A DNA stretch of 64,000 bases from CAZAAW01 sp964483325 (GTDB lineage Bacteria > Pseudomonadota > Alphaproteobacteria > Rhizobiales > Kaistiaceae). The notes beneath the pieces are model-generated. The model ran no database searches and was not told where the DNA came from. It saw only the letters and a program-made list of their open reading frames with translations. Position numbers and translations under genes: made by a program. Of this stretch, positions 33,036-42,685 are shown one piece after another; within the stretch, counting starts at the first letter, position 1; each line of letters starts with the position of its first letter. The stretch lies in the NCBI GenBank assembly GCA_964483325.1, contig CAZAAW010000010.1, forward strand, positions 1-64,000, given 5' to 3'.

Positions 33036-35699
33036 CTAGTTGGCCTCCGCGGCGGCCTTTGCCTTGGTCGTCTTCCGACGCGCGGCGGGCTTGGCCGCCT
33101 TTGCGGCCGGCTTCGCAGCTGCCTTGGCAGGCTTCGCCTTGGCGGCGCTGCGGGCGGGCGCCTTGCGGCCGGGACGCGCAGGTGCCGCCGCCTTGGCGGC
33201 GAGGAGGTCGAGCGCCTCGGGCAGGGTGATTGTTTCGGCGGTCTTGCCGCGCGGCAGCGTGGCGTTGACCTTGCCGTGATTGACATAGGGACCGTAGCGG
33301 CCGGAGCGAACGGTCACCGGTTCGCCGTCGGGATGGTTGCCGAGCGTTGCCAGCACCTGCGCTTCGCCGAAGCGGCGGCCGCCGCCGGCCTTCTTCTCCG
33401 CCAGCAGGCTGACGGCGCGGTTGAGGCCGACGCTGAAGACTTCCTCCAGCGAGTCGAGATTGGCGAAGGTGCCGTCGTGCTGCACGAAGGGGCCGTAGCG
33501 GCCGATGCCGGCGGTGATCGGCTTGCCGGTCTCCGGATGCAGGCCGACCTCGCGCGGCAGCGACAGCAGCGCCAGCGCGAAGTCGAGCTCCAGCGTCGCC
33601 GGATCCTGGCCGCGCGGGATGTTGGCGCGCTTCGGCTTCTCGTCGTCCTTGGCCTCGCCGAGCTGGATATAGGGCCCGAAGCGGCCGACGCGGACCGTCA
33701 CCGGCAGGCCGGTCTCCGGATCGTTGCCGAGGAGGCGCGTGCCGTCGCCGCCCTCGCTGCCTTCTTCGCCTTCGCTGACGGCAAGCTGCCGGGTGTAGCG
33801 GCACTCGGGATAGTTCGAGCAGCCGATGAAGGCGCCGAACTTGCCGAGCTTCAGCGACAGGCGGCCGGTATGGCAATTGGGGCAGGTGCGCGGATCGGCG
33901 CCATCGGCGCGCGGCGGGAAGATATGCGGGCCGAGAAGGTCGTTGAGCGCCTCCAGGACATCGGCGACGCGCAGTTCCTTGGTCTCGTCGACGCTGGCCG
34001 AGAACTGCCGCCAGAACTCGCGCAGGACGTCCTTCCAGGAAAGATCGCCGGCGGAGATCTGGTCGAGCTTCTCCTCCAGGTCGGCCGTGAAGTCGTACTC
34101 GACATAGCGCGGGAAGAAACTCTGCAGGAAAGCCGTGACGAGGCGGCCCTTGTCCTCCGGCATCAGGCGCTTCTTCTCGATCCGCACATAGCCGCGGTCG
34201 CGCAGCACCGTCATCGTCGCCGCATAGGTCGACGGGCGTCCGATGCCGAGCTCTTCCATGCGCTTGATCAGCGTCGCCTCGGTATAGCGCGGCGGCGGCT
34301 CGGTGAAATGCTGGTCGACGGCGAGGCTCTCGCGGGTCAGGCGCTCGCCGGCTGCCATCTGCGGCAGGCGGCGGGTCTCCTCGTCATCGCCGTCGTCGTC
34401 GCGGTCCTCGTTGTAGAGGGCGAGGAAGCCGTCAAAGGTGACGACCTGGCCGGAGGCGCGCAGCTCGAGATTGCGGCCGCCGGCAGCGGCGGCGATGTCG
34501 ACCGTGGTGCGCTCCAGTTCGGCCGATTCCATCTGACTGGCGATGGTGCGGCGCCAGATCAGATCGTAGAGCTTGGCCTGCTCCGGATCGAGATGGGCCG
34601 CCATCTCGCGCGGATGCCGGCGCGCGTCGGTCGGGCGGATCGCCTCGTGCGCCTCCTGGGCATTCTTCGCCTTGGCGGTATAGCGACGCGGCGCATTGGG
34701 TACATAGCGGTCGCCATAGATCGCGCCGATGGCGGAGCGGACGCCGGCGATCGCCTCCGGCGCCATGTCGACGCCGTCGGTTCGCATATAGGTAATGAGA
34801 CCCACCGTCTCGCCGCCGATGTCGACGCCTTCATAGAGGCGCTGCGCCACCTGCATGGTGCGGTTGGGCGCGAAGCCGAGCTTGCGGCTCGCCTCCTGCT
34901 GCAGCGTCGAGGTGGTGAAGGGCGGATAGGGATGGCGGCGGGCCGGCTTGGCCTCGACACTGCTGACGGTGAAGGCGGAGGCTTCGAGAGACTTGCGGAA
35001 GGCCTCGGCTTCCTCGCCGGTGCCGACATCGAGGCGGCCGATCTTGCGGCCGTCGGCGCCGACCAGGCGCGCCTCGAAGCGGTCGCCGCGCGGTGTCGCA
35101 AGGGTCGCGACGAGCGACCAGTATTCGCGCGGCCTGAAGCTCTCGATCTCGCTTTCGCGGTCGCAGACGAGGCGCAGCGCCACCGACTGGACGCGGCCGG
35201 CCGAGCGGGCGCCCGGCAGCTTGCGCCACAGCACCGGCGACAGGTTGAAGCCGACGAGATAGTCGAGGGCGCGGCGCGCCAGGTAGGCGTCGACCAGGGC
35301 GCTGTCGACCTCGCGCGGATGCTTCATCGCGTCGAGCACGGCGTCCCTGGTGACGGCGTTGAAGACGACGCGCTGGACCGGCTTGTCTTTCAGCATGCGG
35401 CGGGCGCGCAGCACCTCCAGCACGTGCCAGGAGATCGCCTCGCCCTCGCGATCCGGGTCGGTGGCGAGGATGACGCGGTCGGCATCCTTGGCGGCGCTGG
35501 CGATGTCGGAGAGGCGCTTCTGCGCCTTGCCGTCGACCTCCCAGGACATGGCGAAATCTTCGTCCGGACGGACGGAGCCGTCCTTGGCGGGCAGGTCGCG
35601 GACATGGCCATAGGAGGCGAGGACTTCATAGTCCCGGCCGAGATATTTGTTGATGGTCTTCGCCTTGGCCGGCGACTCGACGATGACGAGATTCTTCAC
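33036..35699 (-). CDS. topA: DNA topoisomerase I
   Basis: 887 residues from the GTG at 35699 (VKNLVIVESPAKAKTINKYL); the frame stays open 23 codons upstream but the family starts here. The Toprim domain includes ILATDPDREGEAISWH, and the catalytic Tyr near residue 304 is in ITYMRTDGVDM. A four-Cys zinc ribbon (CPNCHTGRLSLKLGKFGAFI...CSNYPEC) is followed by several topo C-terminal repeats (for example FGPYIQLGEA, YGPFVQHDG, YGPYVNHGK). It ends in a long Lys/Ala-rich tail typical of GC-rich bacteria. It relaxes negatively supercoiled DNA. The 270 bp upstream, to the dprA stop, hold no supported gene. Confidence 0.95.
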   Translation of the reverse strand: MKNLVIVESPAKAKTINKYLGRDYEVLASYGHVRDLPAKDGSVRPDEDFAMSWEVDGKAQKRLSDIASAAKDADRVILATDPDREGEAISWHVLEVLRARRMLKDKPVQRVVFNAVTRDAVLDAMKHPREVDSALVDAYLARRALDYLVGFNLSPVLWRKLPGARSAGRVQSVALRLVCDRESEIESFRPREYWSLVATLATPRGDRFEARLVGADGRKIGRLDVGTGEEAEAFRKSLEASAFTVSSVEAKPARRHPYPPFTTSTLQQEASRKLGFAPNRTMQVAQRLYEGVDIGGETVGLITYMRTDGVDMAPEAIAGVRSAIGAIYGDRYVPNAPRRYTAKAKNAQEAHEAIRPTDARRHPREMAAHLDPEQAKLYDLIWRRTIASQMESAELERTTVDIAAAAGGRNLELRASGQVVTFDGFLALYNEDRDDDGDDEETRRLPQMAAGERLTRESLAVDQHFTEPPPRYTEATLIKRMEELGIGRPSTYAATMTVLRDRGYVRIEKKRLMPEDKGRLVTAFLQSFFPRYVEYDFTADLEEKLDQISAGDLSWKDVLREFWRQFSASVDETKELRVADVLEALNDLLGPHIFPPRADGADPRTCPNCHTGRLSLKLGKFGAFIGCSNYPECRYTRQLAVSEGEEGSEGGDGTRLLGNDPETGLPVTVRVGRFGPYIQLGEAKDDEKPKRANIPRGQDPATLELDFALALLSLPREVGLHPETGKPITAGIGRYGPFVQHDGTFANLDSLEEVFSVGLNRAVSLLAEKKAGGGRRFGEAQVLATLGNHPDGEPVTVRSGRYGPYVNHGKVNATLPRGKTAETITLPEALDLLAAKAAAPARPGRKAPARSAAKAKPAKAAAKPAAKAAKPAARRKTTKAKAAAEAN

Positions 35700-35972
35700 T
35701 GCCGCATCTCTAGGGCGCTGAATGATAGGAAATGTCGCCGGAGAGCCCGGTTGGCCGCGATGGCGCAATCAGGCGCGGCGGCCCGCCCGAAGGCGCTGGA
35801 CAATCCGGGAAACGCGCGAGGCTGTCAAATGACGGAACTATCCCCGGTTCCGCCTGCCCTTCGCAGGGGACGGGAACGCTGCGGGGAAGGAAGGCCGGAC
35901 ACCTGCCTTGCGCTGTACCGCTGAAATGGGAGCCCGGCCAGTCGGCTGCAAGACCCCGTCAAACAAGACGCG

Positions 35973-37097
35973 TCAGACAAGCGAGACGCGCTGGCCCGGG
36001 TGGCGTTCGAGCCGGCCGGCAAGATCGAGCTCGAGGAGGATGAGCTGCACCGTCGCGGCCGGCAGGCGGGTGTGGCGGATGATGTCGTCGATTTCCACCG
36101 GCGAGGGGCCGAGCGCCTCGAGAAGGACACGCCGTTCGCCGTCTTCCGCCTCGGACGCTATCGGGTCGGACCCATCCTCGCGGAAAGGCAGAGGCGCCGG
36201 CGGCGGCCGATCGAGCATCGGCGCCAGCACCGAGACGATATCATCGGCATCGGTGACCAGGACGGCGCCGTCCTTGAGAAGGCGGTTGGAGCCCTCGGTG
36301 CGCGGATCGAGCGGCGAGCCGGGAACGGCGAAGACGACGCGGCCCTGCTCGCCAGCCAGCCGCGCGGTGATCAGCGAACCGGAGCGCTGCGCCGCTTCGA
36401 TGATGACGACCCCGAGCGACAGGCCGGAGACGATGCGGTTGCGGCGCGGGAAATCGCGGGCGCGCGGCGTCCAGCCGAGCGGCATCTCGGTGACGATGGC
36501 GCTGCCCGGCGTCGAGGCGATGCGGTCGGCAAGCCCGACATGCTCGGGCGGATAGACGATGTTGGTGCCGCCGGCCATGGCGGCGATCGTGCCGGTGGCG
36601 AGCGCCGCTTCATGGGCCGCGCCGTCGATGCCGCGGGCGAGGCCGGAGGCGACGGCGAAGCCGCTCTCGCCCAGCCGGCGCGCCAGCATGCCGGCAAACT
36701 TGCGGCCGTTCACCGAGGCATTGCGGGCGCCGACAATGGCAACTGTCGGACCGGCGAGGGCGCCCGCATCGCCGCGGACGGTGATGACCGGCGGGGCGCC
36801 GTCGATATGACGGAGGGGCGCGGGATAGGCCGGATCGGCGGTGGTGAGCAGCGTACCGCCCATGGCGGCGACGGCGTCCATCTCGCGCCGGCAATCGGCG
36901 ACGGAAGCAATGCGGACACGCCGCCCCGCCCGTTCCGCCAATGCCGGCAGGCCGTCGAGCGCCGCCTCGGCCGAACCGAAACGCGCCAGCAGCTGCGCGA
37001 AGGTGATCGGCCCGACATTGTCGCTGCGGATGAGGCGCAGCCAGGCGAGGCGCTCGGCGTCGGACAAAGGCAGCGCCGTGGCGGCTACGGCGCTCAA
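35973..37097 (-). CDS. dprA: DNA processing protein DprA
   Basis: 374 residues. DprA protects incoming single-stranded DNA and loads RecA during transformation. The Rossmann-like core has VAIVGARNAS, FAVASGLARGIDGAAHEAAL, AMAGGTNIVYPPEH and PRRNRIVSGLSLGVVIIEA, all family signatures. A winged-helix end follows (LLEALGPSPVEIDDIIRHT). I place the start at the TTG at 37097, which overlaps the plsY stop as TTGA; no ATG or GTG occurs before the first conserved block. Coupled to plsY as in many alphaproteobacteria. Confidence 0.92.
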   Translation of the reverse strand: MSAVAATALPLSDAERLAWLRLIRSDNVGPITFAQLLARFGSAEAALDGLPALAERAGRRVRIASVADCRREMDAVAAMGGTLLTTADPAYPAPLRHIDGAPPVITVRGDAGALAGPTVAIVGARNASVNGRKFAGMLARRLGESGFAVASGLARGIDGAAHEAALATGTIAAMAGGTNIVYPPEHVGLADRIASTPGSAIVTEMPLGWTPRARDFPRRNRIVSGLSLGVVIIEAAQRSGSLITARLAGEQGRVVFAVPGSPLDPRTEGSNRLLKDGAVLVTDADDIVSVLAPMLDRPPPAPLPFREDGSDPIASEAEDGERRVLLEALGPSPVEIDDIIRHTRLPAATVQLILLELDLAGRLERHPGQRVSLV

Positions 37098-37684
37098 CCG
37101 CGCTGGCCGATCCGGCTTTCCTCGCCGGACAGGAGGCGCCGGATATTGGGGCGGTGCTTCCACCACAGGAGGACCGTCATCAGTGCCATCATCAGCGCCG
37201 CCTGCGGCAGGCCGAAGATCAGCAGCGACAGCGGCGTCGCGATGCTGGCGACGAGCGCCGACAGGGAGGAGAAGCGCGTCAGGAAGGCGGTGCCGAGCCA
37301 GGCGATGGCGAAGACGAGGGCCGCGGGCCACCAGATGCCGAGCGCCACGCCGAGAAACGTCGCCACGCCCTTGCCGCCGCGGAAGCCGAGCCAGACCGGG
37401 AAGAGATGGCCGAGGAAGGCGCCGAAGCCAGCCAGCAGGGCGGCTTCCGGGCTGTAGAGTCCGCCGAGCAGGACGGCGAAGGTGCCCTTCAGCGCGTCGA
37501 ACAGCAGCGTTGCGGCGGCAAGGTCGCGCCGACCGGTGCGCAGGACGTTGGTGGCGCCGATATTGCCGGAGCCGATGGCGCGCACGTCGCCGAGACCGGC
37601 GATGCGCGTCAGCAGCAGCCCGAACGGCACCGAGCCGAGCAGATAGCCGAGGACGAGGGCAACGAGATCGGCCGCGATGGTCAT
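37094..37684 (-). CDS. plsY: Glycerol-3-phosphate acyltransferase PlsY
   Basis: A 196-residue polytopic inner-membrane enzyme transferring acyl from acyl-phosphate to glycerol-3-phosphate, the first step of phospholipid synthesis. The three active-site motifs are in place: IGSGNIGATNVLR, GHLFPVWLGFRGGKGVAT and HRPNIRRLLSGEE. Start ATG at 37684 (MTIAADLVALVLGYLLGS); an upstream in-frame ATG belongs to a 17-bp duplication. It overlaps dprA by four bases and follows pyrX. Confidence 0.94.
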   Translation of the reverse strand: MTIAADLVALVLGYLLGSVPFGLLLTRIAGLGDVRAIGSGNIGATNVLRTGRRDLAAATLLFDALKGTFAVLLGGLYSPEAALLAGFGAFLGHLFPVWLGFRGGKGVATFLGVALGIWWPAALVFAIAWLGTAFLTRFSSLSALVASIATPLSLLIFGLPQAALMMALMTVLLWWKHRPNIRRLLSGEESRIGQRG

Positions 37685-37709
37685 GGCTGCGGGATGGTCA
37701 TGGCTGCGG
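37676..37709. repeat. Perfect 17-bp tandem duplication at the plsY start / pyrX end
   Basis: GATGGTCATGGCTGCGG occurs at 37676-37692 and again at 37693-37709. It duplicates the plsY ATG context on the minus strand and extends into the last codons of pyrX. Confidence 0.95.
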
Positions 37710-39011
37710 ACGATATTCGTAGACCGTCCGGCCGGCAACCAGCGTGCGCAGCACGCGTCCCTGCAGACGCGCGCCGTCGAAGGGGGAGTTCTTCGACCGC
37801 GAGTGCAGCCGGTCGGCGTCGAGAACCCACGGTTCGTCCGGGTCGAGGAGGACGAGGTCGGCGGGCGCGCCTGGGGCGAGACGGCCGACCGGCAGGCCGA
37901 GGAGCTCGGCCGGGCGCGTCGACAGGGCCCGGAAAAGCGTCACGAGGTCGATGTCGCCGCCGTGCACCAGCCGCAGGGCGGCCGCCAGGATCGTCTCCAG
38001 GCCGACGGCGCCGTCGGCCGCTTCGGCGAAGGGATGCCGCTTCGTGTCGACGTCCTGGGGATCGTGGCTGGAGACGATGGCGTCGATCGTGCCGTCCGCC
38101 AGTCCGGCGATCATCGCCTGCCTGTCGTCCTCGCCGCGCAGCGGCGGCGACAGCTTGAAGAAGGTCCGGTATGGGCCGATGTCGTTCTCGTTGAGCGTCA
38201 GGTGATTGACCGAGACGGCGCAGCTGACCGGCAGGCCTTCGGCCTTGGCGCGGCGGATCACGTCGAGGGAGGCGGCGCAGGAGATCTGGGCGGCGTGCCA
38301 GCGGCCGCCGGTCAGGCGCACCAGCCGGATGTCGCGCTCCACGACGATCGTCTCGGCCTCGCGCGGAATGCCCGGCAGCCCGAGGCGCGTTGCCGTCTCG
38401 CCCTCGTTCATGACGCCGGCCCCGGTGAGGTGCGGATCGGCGGCATGCTGCATGATCAGGGCGCCGAAATCGCGCCCATAGGTAAGGGCGCGGCGCATCA
38501 CCAGCGCATTGGCGACGCTGCTGCGCCCATCGGAGAAGGCGACCGCACCGGCTTCGCGCAGGAGGCCGAACTCGCTGATTTCCTGGCCGGCCAGGCCCTT
38601 GGTGATCGCCGCTGCCGGATGGATGCGCACCAGCGCCGTGTCGCGCGCCCGGCGGATGACGAAGTCGACCAGGGCGGCATCGTCGATGACCGGATCGGTG
38701 TCCGGCATGCTGACCAGCGTGGTGACGCCGCCGGCCGCCGCGGCCTGGCTGGCCGAGTCGATCGTCTCGCGATGCTCGGCACCCGGCTCGCCGATGAAGA
38801 CGCGCATGTCGACAAGGCCGGGGCCGACGACGGCACCGCGGCAGTCGATGGTCTCGGCGCCGTCAGGAACGCCGTTCTGCAGGGCGTCCGGGCCGGCCGC
38901 GACGATCGCGCCGCCGGCGACGAGGACGGCGCCCGCGGCATCGAGGCGCCGCGCCGGATCGACGACCCGGGCGTTGGCGAGGACAAGCGGGCGCGGTGCT
39001 GCGTCAGCCAT
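37698..39011 (-). CDS. pyrX: Inactive dihydroorotase homologue (PyrX/PyrC'), partner of aspartate transcarbamoylase
   Basis: A 437-residue amidohydrolase-fold protein. Where active dihydroorotases have D-x-H-x-H metal ligands, it reads GPGLVDMRVFIGEPGAEHRE: both His are gone (Arg and Phe instead). Later segments are retained (TTLVSMPDTDPVIDD, ITKGLAGQEISEFG, SVNHLTLNENDIGPYRTFFK, SSHDPQDVDTKRHPF). Such pseudo-dihydroorotases form the scaffold for PyrB in a dodecameric complex in several bacteria. It overlaps pyrB by 8 bp, supporting a stoichiometric complex. The catalytic PyrC must be encoded elsewhere. Confidence 0.9.
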   Translation of the reverse strand: MADAAPRPLVLANARVVDPARRLDAAGAVLVAGGAIVAAGPDALQNGVPDGAETIDCRGAVVGPGLVDMRVFIGEPGAEHRETIDSASQAAAAGGVTTLVSMPDTDPVIDDAALVDFVIRRARDTALVRIHPAAAITKGLAGQEISEFGLLREAGAVAFSDGRSSVANALVMRRALTYGRDFGALIMQHAADPHLTGAGVMNEGETATRLGLPGIPREAETIVVERDIRLVRLTGGRWHAAQISCAASLDVIRRAKAEGLPVSCAVSVNHLTLNENDIGPYRTFFKLSPPLRGEDDRQAMIAGLADGTIDAIVSSHDPQDVDTKRHPFAEAADGAVGLETILAAALRLVHGGDIDLVTLFRALSTRPAELLGLPVGRLAPGAPADLVLLDPDEPWVLDADRLHSRSKNSPFDGARLQGRVLRTLVAGRTVYEYRPQP

Positions 39012-39960
39012 TGGGAAGATGCGCCGCCAGCGCCTCCAGCACGGCCATGCGGACCGCGACGCCCATCTCGACCTGCTCGCGGATCAGGCTCTGGGCGCCG
39101 TCGGCGACGTCCGAGCCGATCTCGACGCCGCGATTCATCGGGCCGGGATGCATGACGAGGGCGTCCGGCTTCGCCCAGGACAGCTTCTCCGCATCGAGTC
39201 CGAAGAAACGGAAATATTCGCGCACCGACGGGACGAAGGAGCCGTCCATGCGCTCGCGCTGCAGGCGCAGCATCATCACGATATCCGCGTCGGCAAGACC
39301 GCTGCGCATGTCGGTATGCACCGCCACGCCGAGGCGGCCGATGCTGGACGGCAGCAGCGTGGAGGGACCGACCACGCGCACCTGCGCGCCGAGGGCGCTG
39401 AGCAGGATGATGTTGGAGCGGGCGACGCGGCTGTGCAGGATGTCGCCGCAGATGGCGACGGTGAGTCCGGCGATGCGGCCCTTGTGACGGCGCATCGTCA
39501 GCGCGTCGAGGAGGGCCTGCGTCGGATGCTCATGGGCGCCGTCGCCGGCATTGATCACCGAGCAGCCGACCTTCTGCGCCAGCAGCTCGGCGGCGCCGGC
39601 GGCATGGTGCCGGACGACGAGAAGATCCGGCCGCATGGCATTGAGGGTCATCGCCGTGTCGATGAGCGTTTCGCCCTTCTTCACCGACGAATTGCCGACC
39701 GCCATATTCATCACATCGGCGCCGAGGCGCTTGCCGGCGATCTCGAAGGACGACTGCGTGCGGGTCGAGGCCTCGAAGAAGACATTGATCAGCGTGCGGC
39801 CGCGCAGCACCGTCTTCTTCTTCTCGACCTGGCGGCTGACCGCCACGGCCTCTTCGGCAAGGTCGAGCAGGCTGGTGATCTCGAGCGGCGACAGGCCCTC
39901 TATGCCGAGCAGATGGCGCTGCGAGAAGGCAAGCGCAGGCGGCGGAGGGGCTGAGGTCAT
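39004..39960 (-). CDS. pyrB: Aspartate carbamoyltransferase catalytic subunit
   Basis: 318 residues from the ATG at 39960 (MTSAPPPPALAFSQRHLLGI). The carbamoyl-phosphate loop is FFEASTRTQSSFE, with VKKGETLIDTA (80s loop Lys) and VMHPGPMNRGVEI at the aspartate site. It makes carbamoyl-aspartate in de novo pyrimidine synthesis. Its end overlaps the start of pyrX, the usual pairing in this order. No pyrI regulatory gene is present. Confidence 0.95.
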   Translation of the reverse strand: MTSAPPPPALAFSQRHLLGIEGLSPLEITSLLDLAEEAVAVSRQVEKKKTVLRGRTLINVFFEASTRTQSSFEIAGKRLGADVMNMAVGNSSVKKGETLIDTAMTLNAMRPDLLVVRHHAAGAAELLAQKVGCSVINAGDGAHEHPTQALLDALTMRRHKGRIAGLTVAICGDILHSRVARSNIILLSALGAQVRVVGPSTLLPSSIGRLGVAVHTDMRSGLADADIVMMLRLQRERMDGSFVPSVREYFRFFGLDAEKLSWAKPDALVMHPGPMNRGVEIGSDVADGAQSLIREQVEMGVAVRMAVLEALAAHLPNG

Positions 39961-40112
39961 CGGGGCATCCCTATAGGAGGAGTCGAGGGGTGCGACAAGC
40001 TTCGGCATGGCGCCATCTTCAGCGTGACCCCATGAAGCATTAACCATATCGCTCTAGCATGCAGGCCGGCGGCGCATGAGAACGGGCCGGAGGCAACCGC
40101 CGGAGCGGGTGG

Positions 40113-41759
40113 ATGAGTAGCGCGTTCAAGACCCACGACGTCACCAACCAGGCGCCACCGCTGTCCGGCATCAATCTGCTCGGCTCCGATCCGGTCCTCG
40201 CGGCGATGCTGGAGGCGATTCCCGATCCTATCCTGGAGCAGCTGTCGTCGCTCGGCGCATTCTTCGGGTCCGCCGAAGCGATGGAGCTCGGGCGCCTCGC
40301 CGACCAGTCGCCGCCGATCCTGCGCAGCCATGACGCCGCCGGCCATCGCATCGACATGGTCGAATACCATCCCGCCTATCATGCGCTGGTGCGCCGGAGC
40401 GTTTCGCTCGGCCTGCACTGCTCGGTCTGGGATGCGACGGGGGCCGAGGCATCGGTCCGCACCGCGACGCGGGCGGCGCGCCTTTACATGGCGGCGCAGG
40501 TCGATACCGGGCATCTCGGCGCCATCACAGCCACCAATGCGTCCATCGCCGCGCTGGCGCATGGGCCGCGTGTCGCCGAAGACTGGCTGCCGATGGCGCG
40601 GTCGCGCAAATACGATCAGGCCGTGAAGCCGGCGCCGCAGAAATCCGGCGTCCTCATCGGGCTTGCCTTCACCGAGAAGCAGGCGGGCAGCGATCTGGCG
40701 TCGACGGCAACCCGCGCCGAGCGCGACGGCGTCGACGCCAATTACCGGCTGATCGGCCACAAATGGTTCGTTTCGGCGCCGATGGCCGACGGGCTCGTCA
40801 CCCTGGCGCAGACCCGGGAAGGGCTGTCCTGCTTCCTGGTGCCGCGGTTCCTCAAGGACGGCTCGCGCAATGCCATCCGCCTGGTGAGGCTGAAGGACAA
40901 GCTCGGCGGCCGCTCGGGAGCGGCTGCCGAAATCGAGCTGGAGGCGGCGACCGGCTTCCTGCTCGGCCCTGTCGGGCAGGGGCTGCAGACGATCCAGGAA
41001 GTGACGACGCTGGCGCGCCTCGACGATGCCGTCATCGCCGCGGCGGCCATGCGCGCCGCCCTGGCCGAGGCGGTACACCATGTCCGCCTGCGCGGCGTTG
41101 CCGGCCACGCGCTGATGGAACAGCCGCTGATGGCGCGGGTTCTCGCCGACGTCGCCCTCGATGTCGTCGCGGCGACGGCGCTCGCCCTCCGGGTTGCGGA
41201 AGCCTATGACCGGGCCGGCGACGATCCGCGCGAGGCCGCCTTTGCGCGGCTGATGACGCCGATCGCCAAATATTGGATCGCCAAGCTGGCGCCTGCCGTC
41301 ATCGCCGAATGCATCGAATGCATCGGCGGCAATGCCACCGTGGAGACGAGCCGCCTGCCGCGTCTCTATCGCGATGCACCCGGCACCGCCATTGCCGACG
41401 GCGCCGGCAACCAGCTCTGCCTCGACGTCATGCGCGTCCTGAAGCGTTCGTCCGATCCGCTGGAGGCCGTCCTGTCGATCAGCGAAAACGCTCTCGGCGG
41501 CACCGGCAAGGCGACGCTCAACATCCTTCGTGCCGCGACGGCGGTCGCCCTTGCCGACGAGGGATCGGCGCGGGTCCTGACCGAGCAGCTTGCCATGACC
41601 GTGGCGGCGGCGACCTTGAGCCAGCGCTTCCCGGCCGAGATCGCCGACGCCTTCCTCGATTCCCGCCTCGGCAAGGGCTGGCGGACCACCTACGGCATGA
41701 TCGACTCGCGCTTCGACACGCGCAGCTTCCTGAACTTCGTCTGCCCGCCGCAGACCTGA
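40113..41759 (+). CDS. aidB: AidB-type acyl-CoA dehydrogenase
   Basis: 548 residues. FAD-dependent acyl-CoA dehydrogenase fold with GLAFTEKQAGSDLAST (FAD/substrate loop), HKWFVSAPMADGL and VECIGGNA-type ECIECIGGNATVETSRLPRLYRDA, which mark the AidB branch rather than fatty-acid oxidation enzymes. AidB in E. coli belongs to the adaptive response to DNA alkylation and binds DNA; the catalytic role is unclear. The ATG at 40113 is divergent from pyrB with about 150 bp between them. Confidence 0.9.
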   Translation: MSSAFKTHDVTNQAPPLSGINLLGSDPVLAAMLEAIPDPILEQLSSLGAFFGSAEAMELGRLADQSPPILRSHDAAGHRIDMVEYHPAYHALVRRSVSLGLHCSVWDATGAEASVRTATRAARLYMAAQVDTGHLGAITATNASIAALAHGPRVAEDWLPMARSRKYDQAVKPAPQKSGVLIGLAFTEKQAGSDLASTATRAERDGVDANYRLIGHKWFVSAPMADGLVTLAQTREGLSCFLVPRFLKDGSRNAIRLVRLKDKLGGRSGAAAEIELEAATGFLLGPVGQGLQTIQEVTTLARLDDAVIAAAAMRAALAEAVHHVRLRGVAGHALMEQPLMARVLADVALDVVAATALALRVAEAYDRAGDDPREAAFARLMTPIAKYWIAKLAPAVIAECIECIGGNATVETSRLPRLYRDAPGTAIADGAGNQLCLDVMRVLKRSSDPLEAVLSISENALGGTGKATLNILRAATAVALADEGSARVLTEQLAMTVAAATLSQRFPAEIADAFLDSRLGKGWRTTYGMIDSRFDTRSFLNFVCPPQT

Positions 41760-41762
41760 CCG

Positions 41763-42613
41763 CTACCTGAGCGGGATGCAGATGTCCGTCAGGAGCTCTG
41801 TCGGGGCGGCGTTCATCGGCGTGTTGAGATATTCCTCGATGGCCGGCGCATCGGCAGGTTCGCGTCCCGATTTCGGCAGCCACTGACCGTAGAGCCAGTC
41901 ATAGGCCGGCTTCATGTCGGCATAGGCCCCCTTGTGGCGAAGAACGGCATAGTCGCCGCCCGGCACGTCGATGATGGAGACCGGCGCTTCCGCCGTGATG
42001 TCGCCGGCGAGGACAAAGCCGGCGCGTGCGTGGAGCTGGTCGGCGGGGGTGACCGACGGGTCGTCGTAGTAGAGGGCGATCATCCCGCTCACCTTGGGGA
42101 ACAGGCCGCGTGTGCCCAGCCAGCCGGAGAGGCGGTCGAAAGCCCTGCTGATTTCCATGTAGGGGCCGACATGCTCAAGCGTGACGGCGCGGCGCGGCGG
42201 GAACGTGCGGATGCTGACGTCGTACATGGTGGCGTTCTCCTCGGTTGGCGGAACGGCGAACACGGTATGGCTGCCGCGCCGGCGGTAGGTCGCCGGCGGC
42301 ATGCCATAGGCGCTGCGGAAGATGCGGGAGAAGGACTGGAGGTTCGCATAGCCGGAGCGGCGGCGATCTCGGCGACGGGGAGGGGTGTCTGCGCCAGCAG
42401 GGCAGCCGCCCGGCTCAGCCGCAGGCGCCGCACCGTGGCGGTGATCGTCTCGCCCCGCATCGCCTGGTAGATGCGGTGCCAGTGACAGGGCGACAGGCAT
42501 GCGACCTCGGCAAGGACGTTGAGGTCGAGCTCGTCGTCGAGATGATCGAAGACGTAGGACACCACCCGGCCGATACGGTCCTCGTAATCCCTCCGGCTGT
42601 GCTGGCCGTCCAT
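41763..42613 (-). pseudogene. AraC-family regulator with GyrI-like effector domain, frameshifted
   Basis: The 5' part (from the ATG at 42613, MDGQHSRRDYEDRIGRVVSY) reads as an AraC DNA-binding domain up to ...LLAQTPLPVAEIAAA. The continuation of that HTH, SGYANLQSFSRIFRSAYGMPPATYRRRG, and a GyrI/SbmC effector-binding domain (YDVSIRTFPPRRAVTLEHVGPYMEISRAFDR onwards, ending PTELLTDICIPLR at 41763) are in another frame. The join lies near 42356-42365 in GCGGCGGCG; one missing base would restore the conserved A-A-A-S-G-Y-A-N. Either a real loss of function, a length-variable GC tract, or a sequencing error. The intact protein would be a drug/ligand-responsive activator. Confidence 0.8.
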
Positions 42614-42685
42614 GGTGGCGTCTCCGTGCTCGACTGCGGCCAGGGATAGCAGAGGCGCTTTTGACGAATCTTGCGGAGTTGCAAC

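Noticed and set aside
33006..35924. A 972-codon open frame opposite topA
   Set aside because: Same reason; topA on the minus strand carries all family motifs.
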